NCBI GenBank assembly: GCA_037013495.1
Contig: CM072801.1
Span: 20,643,001-20,707,000 of the forward strand
Source of the DNA: Hippophae tibetana
Lineage: Eukaryota; Streptophyta; Magnoliopsida; Rosales; Elaeagnaceae
DNA: 64,000 bases
Direction: 5' to 3'
Shown here: piece after piece, positions 25,190 through 37,069 of the stretch
How the letters are laid out: the number at the start of each line of letters is the position of its first letter
Position numbering within the stretch: the stretch's first letter is position 1
Position numbers and translations under genes: made by a program
The notes under the pieces: model-generated
Told to the model about the DNA's origin: nothing
Database searches by the model: none
Seen by the model: only the letters and a program-made list of their open reading frames with translations

Positions 25190-28100
25190 CCCTCAAGTTG
25201 GTGCATATATGTCTCTTATGTCCAATTTGTCAAGTGAGTTGTAGAAGTTCTTTACAGATACAGATTTTGTGAGTATATCAGCCAATTGATCTTCTGATTT
25301 AACGAATGGAAGCTGAATAATATTTTCTTCAAGATTTTGTTTGATGAAGTTCCGATCAACTTCAACATGCTTCGTGCGATCATGTTGAACTGGATTGTTG
25401 GAGATGGCAATGACTGCTTTGTTATCACAAAATAATTTCATTTCAGAGTTAGAAGCAACACCAATCTCAGTTAAAAGTTTTTTCAACCAAAGGATCTCAC
25501 ATATTCCCTTTACCATTCCTCGAAATTCAGCTTCAACGCTAGATAAGACAACTACTTTTTGCTTCTTGCTCCTCCATGTAACAAGATTATCCCCACAAAA
25601 GTAAAGTACCTAGCAGTAGATTTCATATCCTTGATATTCCCTACCCAGTCTGAATCTATATATCCAACGACTTCCAATTGATCATTTCTTGAAAACATAA
25701 GTCCTTTCCCAGGGGAGGATTTTAAATAACGAAGTATTCGCATGACGACATCCATATGGTCTTCACTTGGGCAGTGCATGAATTGACTCATGACACTCAC
25801 AGCATAAGCAATATCCGGTCGAGTATGAGATAAATATATGAGTTTACCCACTAACCGTTGATATCTTTGTTTATCTGCTGGTACTTGGTCCACATATTCT
25901 CCAAGTTTATGATTTTGAACCATTGGAATATCATCAGGTTTACAATCTAGTAGTCCTGCCTCTACCAGTAGGTCTAGGGTATATTTCCTTTAGGAAATAC
26001 ATATGCCTTGTTTCGATCTTGTTACCTCAATACCTAAGAAGTATTTGAGCCCTCCCAAGTTCTTCATCTCAAACTTATTTGACAGTTGTTCTTGAAGCTT
26101 AGAGATTTCTTCTTTATCATCCCCTATAATGATCATATCGTCTACATAGACTATAAGGGCTGTTATCTTCCCCAATCAATGTTTTAGGAAAATAGTGTGG
26201 TCCGAGTTGCTTTGTTGAAACACATATTTCTTCATTGTTGAACTTAACCTACCAAACCATGCTCGAGGTGATGGTTTTAGTCCATACAATGCTCGTTGTA
26301 ATCTACATGCAGTTTCTTTTCCTGATGTAACAGTATATCTTGGTGGGATATCCATGTAAATCTCTTCTTCAAGATCATCATGAAGGAAGGCATTTTTTAT
26401 GTCAAGTTGGTGCAATGGCCAATCTAAATTTGCTGCAAGAGATAACAAAACTCTAATAGTTTTTAGTTTAGCCACAGGTGAGAAGGTTTCTTGATAATCT
26501 ATTCCATGTTTTTGTGTATATCCTTTTGCTACTAGTCTCGTCTTGTATCGATCAACTAACCCATCTACTTTATACTTAATAGAGAAAATCCACTTGCATC
26601 CTACCATCTTCCTCCCTTGAGGCAACTTGCTTAACACCCATGTGTTATTCTTCTGCAATGCCTCAAATTCTTCTTTTATAGCTTGAGTCCATTTTGGATC
26701 AGATAAGGCTTCTTCAACGCTACTTGGAATTCGACATGAGAAGAGTGTTTGTGCAAACACCCTGATAGGTTCTGATAACCCTTGAGTAGATACATAATTG
26801 GCTATTGGATACTTGGATTGTCGTTCTTCTCTTTCTGGGGAGTATCGATTTGGAGGTTTGCCTCAATTGTGTCTAAAAGGTAGAACATAACCAACAGATG
26901 TATCTATAGCATTAGTTTTTAAAGGTGTGATAGGATAGCTTACCTTAGTAGTATTCTCAGCAGGAGAATCATTAGGTACTAGAGAGTGGAGGGGTGCATA
27001 AACCACTTCATCTTCTGGACATTTAGTTACTACTTCAGCTTCAGTTCTTGGAAGTTCAAGTTCGGGTCTAAGTACTGGCTCCTCCATATTGTTGGCATGA
27101 TCCGAGTATGCTAGATTGTTACTAGTGTCTACTATTTCAACATCAAGCCAATTTCGTTCTTCACCATAATTCTCCCCCTGAAGAGAGTAATTGGATACTA
27201 GTGATGGGAAAAACCATTCAGATTCGAGAAAAGTGACATCCATGGTAATATAGGTTCTTTTAGTAATCGGATCATAGCATCGGTAGCCCTTTTTTTGTAC
27301 GCCATACCCCAAGAATACACATCGGACAGCACATGGATCTAACTTAGTTCGTTGATTTTTGTGGAGGTGGACAAAAGCAACACATCCAAAAATTCGTGGC
27401 GGAAGCATCAAAATAGTAGGCAGGGAAACATGATCGGATAATACCTTTAATGGAGTTTGAAATTGTAAGGTCTTTGTAGGCATGCGATTCAGTAGATACA
27501 CATCGATAGTAATAGCATCACTCCAGTATCTACTAGGCATATGTGCACTGATTAGTAAGGCCCGAGCAGTTTCTAAAATATGCCTATTCTTCCTCTCTAC
27601 AGTCCCATTTTGTTGTGGGGTTTGTGAATAGGAGGTTTCATGGAGAATACCATGGTTTTCCAAGTATGTTCGAAATTATTGATTAACCTATTATCAGACC
27701 GAAGGATCTTAATTTTTTTAGAAAATTATGTCTAAATCATGGTATGAAACAAGTGAAATGTAGAAAATACTTCATCTTTATCTTTTAGAAGGTAAAGCCA
27801 TGTCATCCGTGTACAATCATCGACAAAAATTACAAACCAACGATGACCTGACGATGTAGTTACCGGGGAAGGTCCCCAAACATCAGAATGTATTAAAGCA
27901 AAAGGAATCATACTTTGATGCATGCTCATAGGATAAGATGTCCTATGACTTTTTGCTAAGATACAGGTATCACATTTGAAATCTGAGTGTCTCACATTTG
28001 AAAATAAACTAGGTAGTAAATTCCTTAAATACCCAAATGATGGATGCCCAAATCGACGATGACATAACCAAATTTGACGTTCCTGGTTACTAACCGTGTG

Positions 28101-29594
28101 TTGCATGTGATTGACTTTTCTTGAACTAAGGTCATCCATATAATATAAACCTCCTCTCTTAGTACCACGCCCAATGATCTCCTTGGTGAGAATATCATGT
28201 AGAAGACAAAAAGTAGAATACATCAATACGACACAGTTAAGATCTGAAGTGACTTGACTTACAGACATTAGTCTATTTGAAATAGAGGGTACAAGTAATG
28301 TATTAGATAATGATAATGAAGGAGATAAAGTCACTGTTCCAGCCCCTGTAACTAGATAAGTGACCACATTGGCATTGGCAACACGGCTTCGTCTCGGTTG
28401 GGTTGTATTGGAGAGATCTTTTGGGTCAAATGTCATATGATCTGTAGCACCAGAGTCTAGAATCCAATCCTCATTATCACTACGAGTAGAGATGTGAAAT
28501 GCTTGACTTGAAATACCTGGATCCTGGGAAGATTCGGCCCAAGGAATAAGGGATAATGATGCATTATTGGTAGCCACAACGGCTCGCCCAATGGTGTCCC
28601 ATTTCTTCCGTGCTTGAAGATCATTCCACCATTCTAGATACCCATGTAGTTTGAAGCAGTTTTCACAGGTGTGTTTGGAGTTTCCACAATGGCCACATTT
28701 CATGTCAATAGACGGTGGATTTCTCATGGATTTCTTGCTACCCAAAAAATTTCCAGGTTTAGGTGGCAATGGATTATAGTGTCCCCTGATTCCTTTGAAA
28801 GCCATAACTACTCCGGGTGTCGTATCTATACCTGTGATTATCACGGTTTTCCGGACCTCTTCCCTACGGATGAATCCATAGGCTTGTTCCACCATAGGGA
28901 ATGGTTTTATTTTAAGCACATCACTTCGAGTTTTATCTAGTCTGTCATCAAGTCCATCGACGAAGGTATACACTCGATCTTCTTGTACGATGGAGTTGTA
29001 TTTTTGTATGTCAGTCGCACACTCCATTGGATTAGGACGATGGAAATCAATTTCTCGCCACAACCCTTGAAGGTCATTGTAGTATTTGTCAATGGATCCA
29101 TCCGCCTGCTTCATACGAGTAACTCGACGACAAAGATTATACATTTGAGACGTGTCTGTCCCATCATAGTAGGTGGTAGCAGCAGAATCCCAAACCTATT
29201 TCGTAGTTGGGAATCGAATAAAATTTGCAATCAAGGAGGGGTCCATCAAATTGATCAACCATCCTTTGACAATGGTATTTTCAGTGCGCCATCTCCTAAA
29301 TGAGGGGTCGGTTTCAGCAGGTTGAGGAAAATCCCCATTAATATATCCCAGTTTTTCTTTGCCAGAGATATACATCTCCACCACCTGGGACCACAAGGCA
29401 TAGTTGGATCTTCCAAACTTGATACTAATGAGAGTAGTCGACGCTTCAGTTAGCAGAGGTTGTGAGGTGATATGAGCTCTAGTTAGAACTTCTGTCATTT
29501 TTGTCGTCAAATCTTCCAAAATGAAATTGGTAGTTAAATCTCTAGATTCTACCATGAAATCTAAAAAAAATTTCCTTCCTTTTTTTACAGCCAA
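25190..29594 (-). pseudogene. gag-pol remnant of the 25-30.6 kb Copia element
   Basis: A single Copia-type polyprotein gene is represented in domain order gag, protease, integrase, reverse transcriptase, RNase H, read leftward. Visible landmarks are FGRSNYALWSQVVEMYISGK (gag start region), IWLCHRRFGHPSFGYL (pre-integrase), SYSQTPQQNGTVERKNRHIL (integrase core), KNNTWVLSKLPQGRKMVGC (start of reverse transcriptase) and LVGKLIYLSHTRPDIAYAVS. Several breaks interrupt it, so it is a fossil gene. Confidence 0.9.
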
Positions 29595-29747
29595 TATATA
29601 AATAGAAAACTTAAAACTGTAACCCTAATTTTCTCTTTTCCTAGCCGTACAACTCAACAACTTCATTCTTACAAACTGTCTCTGTTACTCTTTTTTTTCC
29701 TTCACTATTTCTCTGCTAGAAATATCAGCTTCAAGAATACAGTACCA

Positions 29748-29960
29748 TCATCTTTGTCGTTGGTACCACCACCTTCTCAGCTTCAGGATAGTAACGTTCA
29801 CTCTGTTATTCTCAGGAACTATATCAATGGCTGCTTGTACGGACTTGAAATCGCCGGACCCCTTACTATCGACTGTGAGTACTCGGTTTCCAATGGGTTC
29901 GACCCACTTTCTATGGTTCTTGGCTGAGTTGGTGGAGCGAATCACTGAGGTAATACTGTC
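29748..29960 (-). pseudogene. Pectin methylesterase gene fragment captured in a Copia leader
   Basis: The minus-strand translation reads KWVEPIGNRVLTVDSKGSG, then DFKSVQAAIDIVPENNRVNV. This matches the start of the plant pectinesterase catalytic domain (consensus W.GP.G.RVI.VD.NG.GDF.SVQ.AVD.VP.NN...VTI). Pectin methylesterases demethylate cell-wall homogalacturonan, but the catalytic residues lie downstream and are absent here. A pyrimidine-poor run ending in ACCTCAG precedes the segment and could be an old splice acceptor, so the capture may have come from genomic or unspliced sequence. The fragment lies between the primer-binding site and gag of a Copia element and is not expected to make enzyme. 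Confidence 0.75.
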
Positions 29961-30371
29961 AAATAACTATCTTGCTTTTCATTCTCGCATGTGCTTGATC
30001 TGGGATTCTATTCTGAGCTACACAAATAGAACTGAAGACAAATAGGTAGAGTGAAATGGCTACAAGAGCTGACTAACTGAAGATGAACTCAAACCACTGC
30101 TCGGTGTTTGAGGGTAAAACAGTGGAGGTTTGACATGCTGCTGGAGGTTTGACTAGCTGCTTAGAGACAACAGCACACAAAAGCATCGTTACCGAGGAGA
30201 CGAACGGAGTAAAGTCAACCAGATCGGCCAAAAAACAAAAAACCACCACCCCTGATCCCAGATCAGAAACTGATCTACCAAACCAGATTGGCAAAAATAA
30301 AATAAAATCAATATCGTGAGAATAGAAAATACGTTGTAGCAACGTAGCTATTTTATTTCTTTAGGTAATCT
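29961..30371 (-). other. Copia leader with no assigned origin
   Basis: Between the pectinesterase fragment and the primer-binding site. It is less AT-rich than the surroundings and non-coding as far as I can see. It could be more of the captured locus (intron or upstream exon) or original leader. Confidence 0.4.
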
Positions 30372-30383
30372 GCTCTGATACCA

Positions 30384-30593
30384 TGTCAAATTATTATGAT
30401 TGTATTTCTGTATTTTTCTGTTATGAGATTTCCTATACAAGCATCTCTTATGTATACTAAGAAAAACGAATATAAAACCCTAACCCTAACAACTGCTACA
30501 CATCCATAATTTTCGCTTCACTAAACATTATTGTCTACTATTTCCCTACTCCACTAATATTGTTGTCTATCACTTTTACTGCACACGCCAACA
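30384..30593 (-). repeat. 5' LTR of the 25-30.6 kb Copia element
   Basis: A 210-bp partner of 24976-25185, with the tRNA-iMet primer-binding site at 30372-30383 immediately inside it. Confidence 0.92.
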
Positions 30594-31280
30594 ATTTTAG
30601 CTTAAATTGTTACAAGAGAGGCTTAAAGGGTAACTTGAAGTGAAACTTTATTTATTGATACAAAATATGCTCCATTTTGACTATCAACGAAAAAAAATAA
30701 GATAAAAGATTATTTTGATGTTCTATATATTATCATCTTAATGAATTACATCCAATAAACTAAATTCTATATGATAAAATTATTTATGTTTTTTCTCTTT
30801 ATATGTTATCATAATACTAATATGCTTAACTTTGAGTAACTTTTCAATTATATTATTTATTTCAAAGACTTATTATTAAAGTAAAATGAACTAAGCTATA
30901 GGCCTAATGATTTCGAAGAGAATGGTAAAAAGATATTTGTGTATTAGATACAATGAGCATAATTCTTCTTTCACATTAGCTAACTTCGTATATAATCCAG
31001 TATAAGGTTCAAGAGAACCAAATATTATTGGACAAATTCACTACTTGTGCATATATTGTTCTCCCTTTTAGAAGGAAGAAGCTCTATATATTTGTAGATA
31101 TTTAAAAAAGTATTATTTGATTACAATGTAAATTAAGTGAAAACCTACATTTGAAATTTTTCGGAAATAATCAATTTTATGTTAAAAGTTACCCAACATA
31201 TTGTGTTATAAATTAATTTTCCATAACACAAATATTGAATTTATATGGATAGAAATACTTATTAAAAAACTTCTTATATT
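30594..31280. other. AT-rich intergenic DNA, nothing recognised
   Basis: It lies between the Copia element and a CACTA-type MITE. No coding motif or clear repeat boundary is visible. Confidence 0.4.
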
Positions 31281-32097
31281 CACTATTTTAAAATCGGTTT
31301 TAAAGTCGTTTCAATGAACCAACTTTAAAATATTTTTTTTACATATTTTACTATTTTTCTATTCTACTAAGAACCTGTATTCGATGACATAAACTTATAT
31401 TCGATCACATAATAGCAGAAAAAACCAAAATCTGTTTAAATAATACAAATAATTAAAAAATTAAATATAATTAATTACTTAAGAATTAAATTTATTACAA
31501 AAAAATAATTTATATACAATATATATATATATATATATATTTAACTTAAATTACAAATAAAATGATGTCTCTTTTGTCATAAATTATATGATATTTTCAT
31601 TTTATTTCAAGGATAAAAAGTTTGGTTTGCTTAGAATCACGAGCATAGTAACTAGGAAACTAGTCAAGAGAGATGAGATGTAGTTTGGCCAAAAAAACAA
31701 CTAGTCTATATAATAATTCATTCCCATACATACATGAGCACATAAACATCCATCAAACAAACATATCAAACTTTAGAGACATAAGAATAGAGAAATTAAA
31801 ACATTATAAAAATTACTATGTTGTTTTCCTATGTTATTCAAGGTCATCATATTTTTCTCTTGATTCTTCTTATAATGTTATAATTTGAATCATGTGTTAT
31901 GTTCATTCTTCTCGTAAATCATCAAAAAAATTCATATTCGATTTGTTACAACCAAAGAACTATACGTAATTAAATTCAAAATAAGAATATAATATCATGA
32001 ATTCACCAAAAATTACTTTAAATTCATTATAAGTTGGTTTTCTTCAAAAAAAAAATGATTTTATATATCGATTTAAATGACATATTTTGTAGTAGTG
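31281..32097. mobile_element. Old CACTA-type non-autonomous element (817 bp)
   Basis: The right end, read on the minus strand, is CACTACTACAAAATATG; the left end is the more decayed CACTATTTTAAAATCGG. The 3-bp duplication ATT flanks both ends (31278-31280 and 32098-32100), the size CACTA elements make. The interior is a diverged relative of the element at 51149-52064: both carry AATCGGTTTTAAAGTCG-type or AAAGTCGGTT words near the left end, then ACCTGTATTCGA, AAAAAACCAAAATC, GTTTAAATAATACAAATA and ATTCAAGGTCATCATAT-like blocks in the same order. No transposase is encoded. The loss of most subterminal repeats and decayed termini mark it as the older copy. Confidence 0.8.
31519..31542. repeat. 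(AT)n microsatellite
   Basis: Simple alternating AT run inside the old CACTA-type element. Confidence 0.8.
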
Positions 32098-33640
32098 ATT
32101 ATTACAAATATAATAAACTTAATTTTAGGCTAAAACACATATTTATTATGATTATTTAACTCATTAAAGATTAAGAATAATCTATTTAAAAATAAACTTC
32201 AAAGATTATGAATTGATGATTCAAATATTTTATTGTGAGAACATGAATGTGTAAGTTAAATATATTTAAATGCACTTTGAAATATCAATAATAAATTTTA
32301 ACTGCTATGTCCATATTACATCAACTTAACATAGTGAGATGTGCCCTTCAACAGTATTTAATGTGTTAAATGTTGATATTAGCCCATCGTACATGATTTA
32401 AACCATTTTCCGTCATTAGGGGGAAGAATATGAATTGATGATAATTTTTTTAGAATGCATTATTGTATTGAACTAGAAGTTTGATAAGTTATACTAAAAG
32501 AGTTCGCACAAAAAGAGATACTAACTATTTAGGATTTATTCTAATCTAGCAAATAATAAAAACATGTAAATAATTAAAACAATTAATACAATAAAATAAG
32601 CAGGAAGAAAGAAACATTTTAGATATATTAAGCAATCTAAGATAAATAATTTAATAATCAACAGACATGGCATCAATAGAATATAGATACAGAGAAAGCA
32701 TGGGATATATATATAAACAACAGTTAAGGGATATAGCGTGAAAAAACAGAAAGCAAAGAAAGATAGCGTATGATAATCATAAAGCAATAAAGAAAGAAAG
32801 ACTTTTTAATCACATCAATATAACGTGGTGAATCTAAACAAGATACGCACCTATTATATTATGTTTTAATTTTATATGGTTTCTATTAAATTTAATTGAT
32901 AAAAAAAACAAAACAAAACAAAAAAATATAAAATCTAATTTAATTAATATATAATAAATTTAATCAATAATTATGAGATTGAAAGTTATTTTATATATTT
33001 TTATTGTTTTTATTTACGCTTAGCTTTAGTTGTTTTTAAGAAGTTCTTATATATAATCATTGAAAGTTCTTGAGTCATTATAATTTTACTGTTCATTTAT
33101 TGTATATTTCTAGTTTCTGTCACACTGAATTGTCCTCCATTAGTTTTATTAATAAAATTTGTAAAAGTTACCTTGCAAACGAATTACAGAAAACAAGGAA
33201 GAAAACAAGCTTTTGTTGTCAGCAAAACCAAAATTCGCTTACTCGACTAGGAAGGGTTATTCACTAGAACAAAACTATGACCCGGCACTGAAAGCAGGAA
33301 AATGTAAACAAATAGAATTAATTTTAAATGAAGTTGTTTGGTTAAATCTTGTGTTAATAAAAGTGTTTAGTATAAAATTATTAATAGTGTTTTAAAGTAA
33401 TTATTTAGTAATTAATTTAACTGAAAAACATGTATATTAAATTCACTAAAAAACAAAATAAGTAATAAATCACAAATAACGATTCAAATTTTTTGAAAGC
33501 AATTCATATCAATATACTTCAAAATATTTTAAATTATTTGAAATTACTTTCCACTCCACCAAAAGAAAAATAATGTTCAAAATAGACTCTAGATGGGCAA
33601 ATCAACATAAGATTAAGAAAGACACTACTAAACAAATCAA
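32098..33640. other. AT-rich intergenic DNA, no gene recognised
   Basis: A short phrase near 32390-32440 (CATTAGGGGGAAGAATATG) resembles the polypurine tract area or integrase-adjacent sequence of a retroelement, but too little is left to assign. Otherwise there are only short open stretches of low complexity. Confidence 0.35.
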
Positions 33641-33719
33641 GGTTATAAGATATGTTTATGACTTTGATTTTTATTAATAACTATTATTATAAGTTATATC
33701 AATTTTTTTCTTATATTAT

Positions 33720-34130
33720 CTTTTTTTTTCCTTCTCCCACGTCCCTTTTCTTTTTTTTCTTCATTTTTTCAAATCTGAAATTTCTCTTCTCCTCTCGTGA
33801 TTCTTCCTCTTCCTATCTCTTCCTCCTCTTCTCGTCTCTTTTTCCTTTTCCCAACTCATTGGTTCGATGGTTACTGTTCGATAGGTCATTGTTTGCTGGT
33901 CGTTGGACGTTGGTCGTTGGACGTTGGTTGGTGGTGCTAGTGCACTATGTTGGTGTTGGTGTTGGTGCACTGTGTTGGTGCTGGTGCGGGTGCGCTGGTG
34001 CTCTGTGCTAGTGTTGGTGCGTTATGCTACACTGGTGCTGGTGTGTTGCGATGGTACTAGTGCACTGATACATGGTGTCTGGTGTTGATGCTGATACATG
34101 TATTAACTGGTGTAGAATTTTTTATCTACA
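33720..34130 (+). repeat. Pyrimidine-rich stretch followed by a GTTGGTGTTGGTGC-type minisatellite
   Basis: Positions 33720-33855 are almost pure C/T on the plus strand, like a plant 5' leader. About 33898-34085 then hold many short variants of GTTGGTG, GGTGCTGGTGC and CGTTGGACGTTGGTCGTTGG. The open frames across it translate to Cys/Trp/Val or His/Gln repeats and have no protein look. Confidence 0.6.
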
Positions 34131-34455
34131 TCATACGAATACTCTTCTTTTACATGTGTATTTATGCATCTGTCTCTTTTTTTTTTGGCAAAGTTTGACT
34201 TGTTGTTTGTGGTGATAGTGTTAGTGTTAGTAGTACTAGTGTTGCGTTGTTGGTGTTGATTTGTAATTTTTTTTATTGTTTCTTCTATTGAGCTTTTTTA
34301 TTTGAACTTTTCGTTCATATTTTAGTATATTCAAAGTATAAAACGTATTACTTTATGAAAATGGCTTTACCACATATGCTATTGCATATTTGCGTTCCTT
34401 ATCTGTTTTGAATTGTGAAAATTTACCGTGAATGAACTCTGTATTTTTGTTTCAG

Positions 34456-34848
34456 GATATGAAATTTGGTTGGCAAATTGTGCTGGGATTTGTAATTGGA
34501 TTCTTTGGAGCGGCGTTTGGAAGTGTAGGCGGCGTTGGTGGTGGAGGCATTTTTGTCCCTATGCTTTCCTTAATTATTGGATTTGATGCTAAGTCTGCAA
34601 CAGCTATTTCTAAATGTAAGAAAATATTCCTATGTGGTAGTATATTCCTTTGAAAAAAAATTATTCCATTGCATTACATGGTTTCATTTTTAACCTATAT
34701 TTTTTAATATATAACTTAAAAATATTTTTTTTAACTTGAGTTCTATCATTTTTAGCACCAGGTGAAGCTTTTCATTATGTTCTATCATCTTAATTTTAAC
34801 TTCAGTTACTAAATTCTGTCTGTTGGTTCAGGTATGATAATGGGTGCA
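34456..34848 (+). pseudogene. TauE/SafE-family membrane transporter, two-exon gene fragment
   Basis: Exon 34456-34615 follows a good acceptor (TTTTTGTTTCAG) and encodes [20 protein letters not shown] then [32 protein letters not shown]. This is the first transmembrane repeat of plant sulfite exporter TauE/SafE-family proteins, with the glycine-rich [10 protein letters not shown] loop. A GTAAG donor follows. A proper acceptor (TTGGTTCAG) precedes 34832, where the frame continues with C, MIMGA exactly as in the family. Similarity then stops abruptly and the frame closes within a few codons. Family members have about 450-500 residues; the N-terminal signal exon and all later transmembrane repeats are not seen within the following 10 kb. 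I judge it a truncated, non-functional copy. Confidence 0.78.
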
Positions 34849-35640
34849 CCGTGTTTCTTTTATATTTGAATAAATTTTTACATTTAACATATTTTTTATT
34901 AATATTAATAGTTGTTTTTATTCTCATTTCTATAATCTTTTTTCTTTTCTTTTTTTTCAAAAAAATAAATATTCAAGATAATTCCATTTTATCAGGTATA
35001 TGTATCCCATTGTATGTCACATTTTCTACTATTTTAGATGATTGTATAATTTTACATGTTATATTGTGCAATTTGTACTAAAATATTAATAATATCCCTC
35101 TAAAACTATGATTTAAATAAATATTATGATTTATGAATAAAATATAAATTTTTCTCAAAAATTACAAATTTTTGTTATAAAATCTTGGATGAACTAATAA
35201 ATATACCGCTAAATTACCATGAAAGTTATAAATATATCATGTAATCTTATCTATTGATAAAAATGATATCAACGTATTATTAGTAGTATAAATCTATCAT
35301 TTGTGACAAATCTACAACCTAACTATTTATTATTAATTTAAATCAACTATCAAAAATATAATGTATCATCGAAAAATAACGTAATGGTATATTTATATCA
35401 CTAATTATAATTGAATGTTATTTTTATTACTCGTTAAAGTTAGACAATATATTTATAATATTTACAATAGTTCGATTGTATATTTATTAATTTATGCTAA
35501 ATTATGCTAGATTTTATATAATATATATTATTTTGAACAATGAATCAATAAAATTACAGCAAAAACAACATTTTAAAGTAATTTTAATAAACAAAATTAT
35601 TATCAAACTTATTTCTTATAATTTTTATTTAATATTTTTT
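34849..35640. other. AT-rich DNA after the TauE/SafE fragment, nothing recognised
   Basis: No further exon of the transporter family could be found by eye. Only short AT-rich open stretches are present. Confidence 0.4.
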
Positions 35641-35649
35641 GTATATAAA

Positions 35650-35950
35650 CTTAGAAAATTTATCACAAATGTTCTTAAGTTTTCATCTTTTGTTATATAT
35701 ACCCCAAATATTTATAATTTGATCACAAATATTCTTAACATTTTATATGTTGTCACTAATACTCTTAAATTATTAATGATATTAATACTTATTATTAGTT
35801 TTTCGATTTCATGCACTAAATTGTCATAAATATTCATGAATTTTCATCATGTGTCACATATACTCCAATATTTATATTTTGTTACTAATACTCTTAAATT
35901 GTTAATAATATTAATACTTACTGTAGTTTCTCCATTTTTCATATACTACT
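35650..35950 (+). repeat. Degenerate two-unit tandem repeat
   Basis: Two units of about 150 bp share TACTCTTAAATTATTAAT or TACTCTTAAATTGTTAAT, then GATATTAATACTTA or its variant, and TATACCCCAAATATTTAT or TATACTCCAATATTTATA. A related sequence lies inverted at about 37070-37285. Confidence 0.45.
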
Positions 35951-36675
35951 AACATAAAGTTCAGAATTTCTAATTAAAAAAATTAATATTTGTGATACAT
36001 GGTAAAAAGTACACTTTTTATAGCCTTAGCTTGTTGGTTTAGTTCAATTCTATGACAAAAATATTAGAACTGTAATTATTCTGTTATCAAATATTAATGC
36101 ATCTTCTTTCTTATTGAACAAAGAAAAACGAAGAACCCAACACATCGATTACGAACAGAGTTTAACAAAAAATAATGTTAGGTTAAACATGTATAAAATT
36201 GAAAATAAAATAAATGATTTTATAAATATAAAGATTTCATTCACGGTTGATTGTTTAATATGGATTAATATAGAAGTTTGCTCATTAAAGGATTCGAACC
36301 CAAAATAAAACCCCAAATGAAAAGTAATTATTTTTATCAAAATTCAACATTTCGTCAATAACATAAATCAAGGATAACGATTCATACATAACTTCTTGGG
36401 AACATGATCATCTTATTCTCGTGTTATCACTCCTTATTTTCTTGGAAAGAACTTAAAGATAATATATGTAAGTTTTTGATATTATGATGGTTTTTGTGGC
36501 TTAAAGAATGTAGGGTTTCAATTGTCAATAAAAAGGCATGAATTAGTGGATTTTACGTTAGTGGTTGAGATGAATTTTGCATTTAGGAAAAGAGTTTCTT
36601 TGAATATGTGTGAGTTGAAGAATTCCAATGAAAAAATTTCAGACTTGGTGATTTAATTATAATTTGGAAGCAAAG

Positions 36676-37025
36676 AAACAAAGGTCCCATAATTATTTAT
36701 ATTAAGCGGTTTCGTCCCATAATTATTACGTTAGTCATCAAAGGTCCCATAATTTTTAAAAATAAGTCACATTAGTCCTATTATTATGTACAAATCAACA
36801 ATTGTTTGTAATTTTTGAGTTTGACATCTATAGTCCCGTTATTTATGAAAGTTATGCACCATAAGTAATCACTTATAATACTTTTAATGGACTAGAAGTG
36901 TCCTTTTAATTTTAATAAATTATAGGATTAAAAGCATATAGTTTTCATATTGATAATGCCTAACTCATAAAGTAAGGGATTAAAGTGTTCATTTTAAAAA
37001 ACATTACGGGACCTCTCAAACCTTT
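36676..37025. mobile_element. MITE-like element with AAAGGTCCCATAATT-type ends
   Basis: The left end contains AAACAAAGGTCCCATAATTA. The right end, on the minus strand, reads GTTTGAGAGGTCCCGTAATG. The left part also holds two further copies of the GGTCCCATAATT or CGTCCCATAATT phrase. Non-coding and about 350 bp long, which fits a non-autonomous DNA transposon. Confidence 0.5.
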
Positions 37026-37069
37026 TTCCCATTATAATTTTTCCCTTAGATATCATGTAAAATAAATGA

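Larger units (their letters stand above)
24976..30593 (-). mobile_element. Ty1/copia retrotransposon, nearly full length but broken, carrying a host-gene fragment
   Basis: Equal 210-bp LTRs (24976-25185 and 30384-30593) start TGTC and end AACA. A primer-binding site TGGTATCAGAGC, complementary to initiator tRNA-Met, adjoins the right LTR, and a purine tract adjoins the left one, fixing minus orientation. Coding remnants follow in Copia order: gag (about 29.6-28.7 kb), zinc knuckle CGHCGNSKHTCENC (about 28.67 kb), protease WILDSGATDHMT (about 28.45 kb), integrase (to about 26.9 kb), reverse transcriptase with YVDDMIIIGDD (about 26.8-26.0 kb) and RNase H (to about 25.2 kb). It has around half a dozen breaks. 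My hand count of LTR differences is about 18 in 210, nearly all transitions, suggesting an age of a few million years. Flanks GTTTT and ATTTT match at four of five bases. Confidence 0.92.

Noticed and set aside
32330-32445. Possible retroelement purine tract and integrase-like phrase
   Set aside because: Too short to assign to a family and without a flanking LTR; mentioned only in the description of the intergenic stretch.
33652-34088. Overlapping open frames with Cys-Trp or His-Gln repeats
   Set aside because: They are translations of a minisatellite and a pyrimidine tract, open on both strands for compositional reasons.
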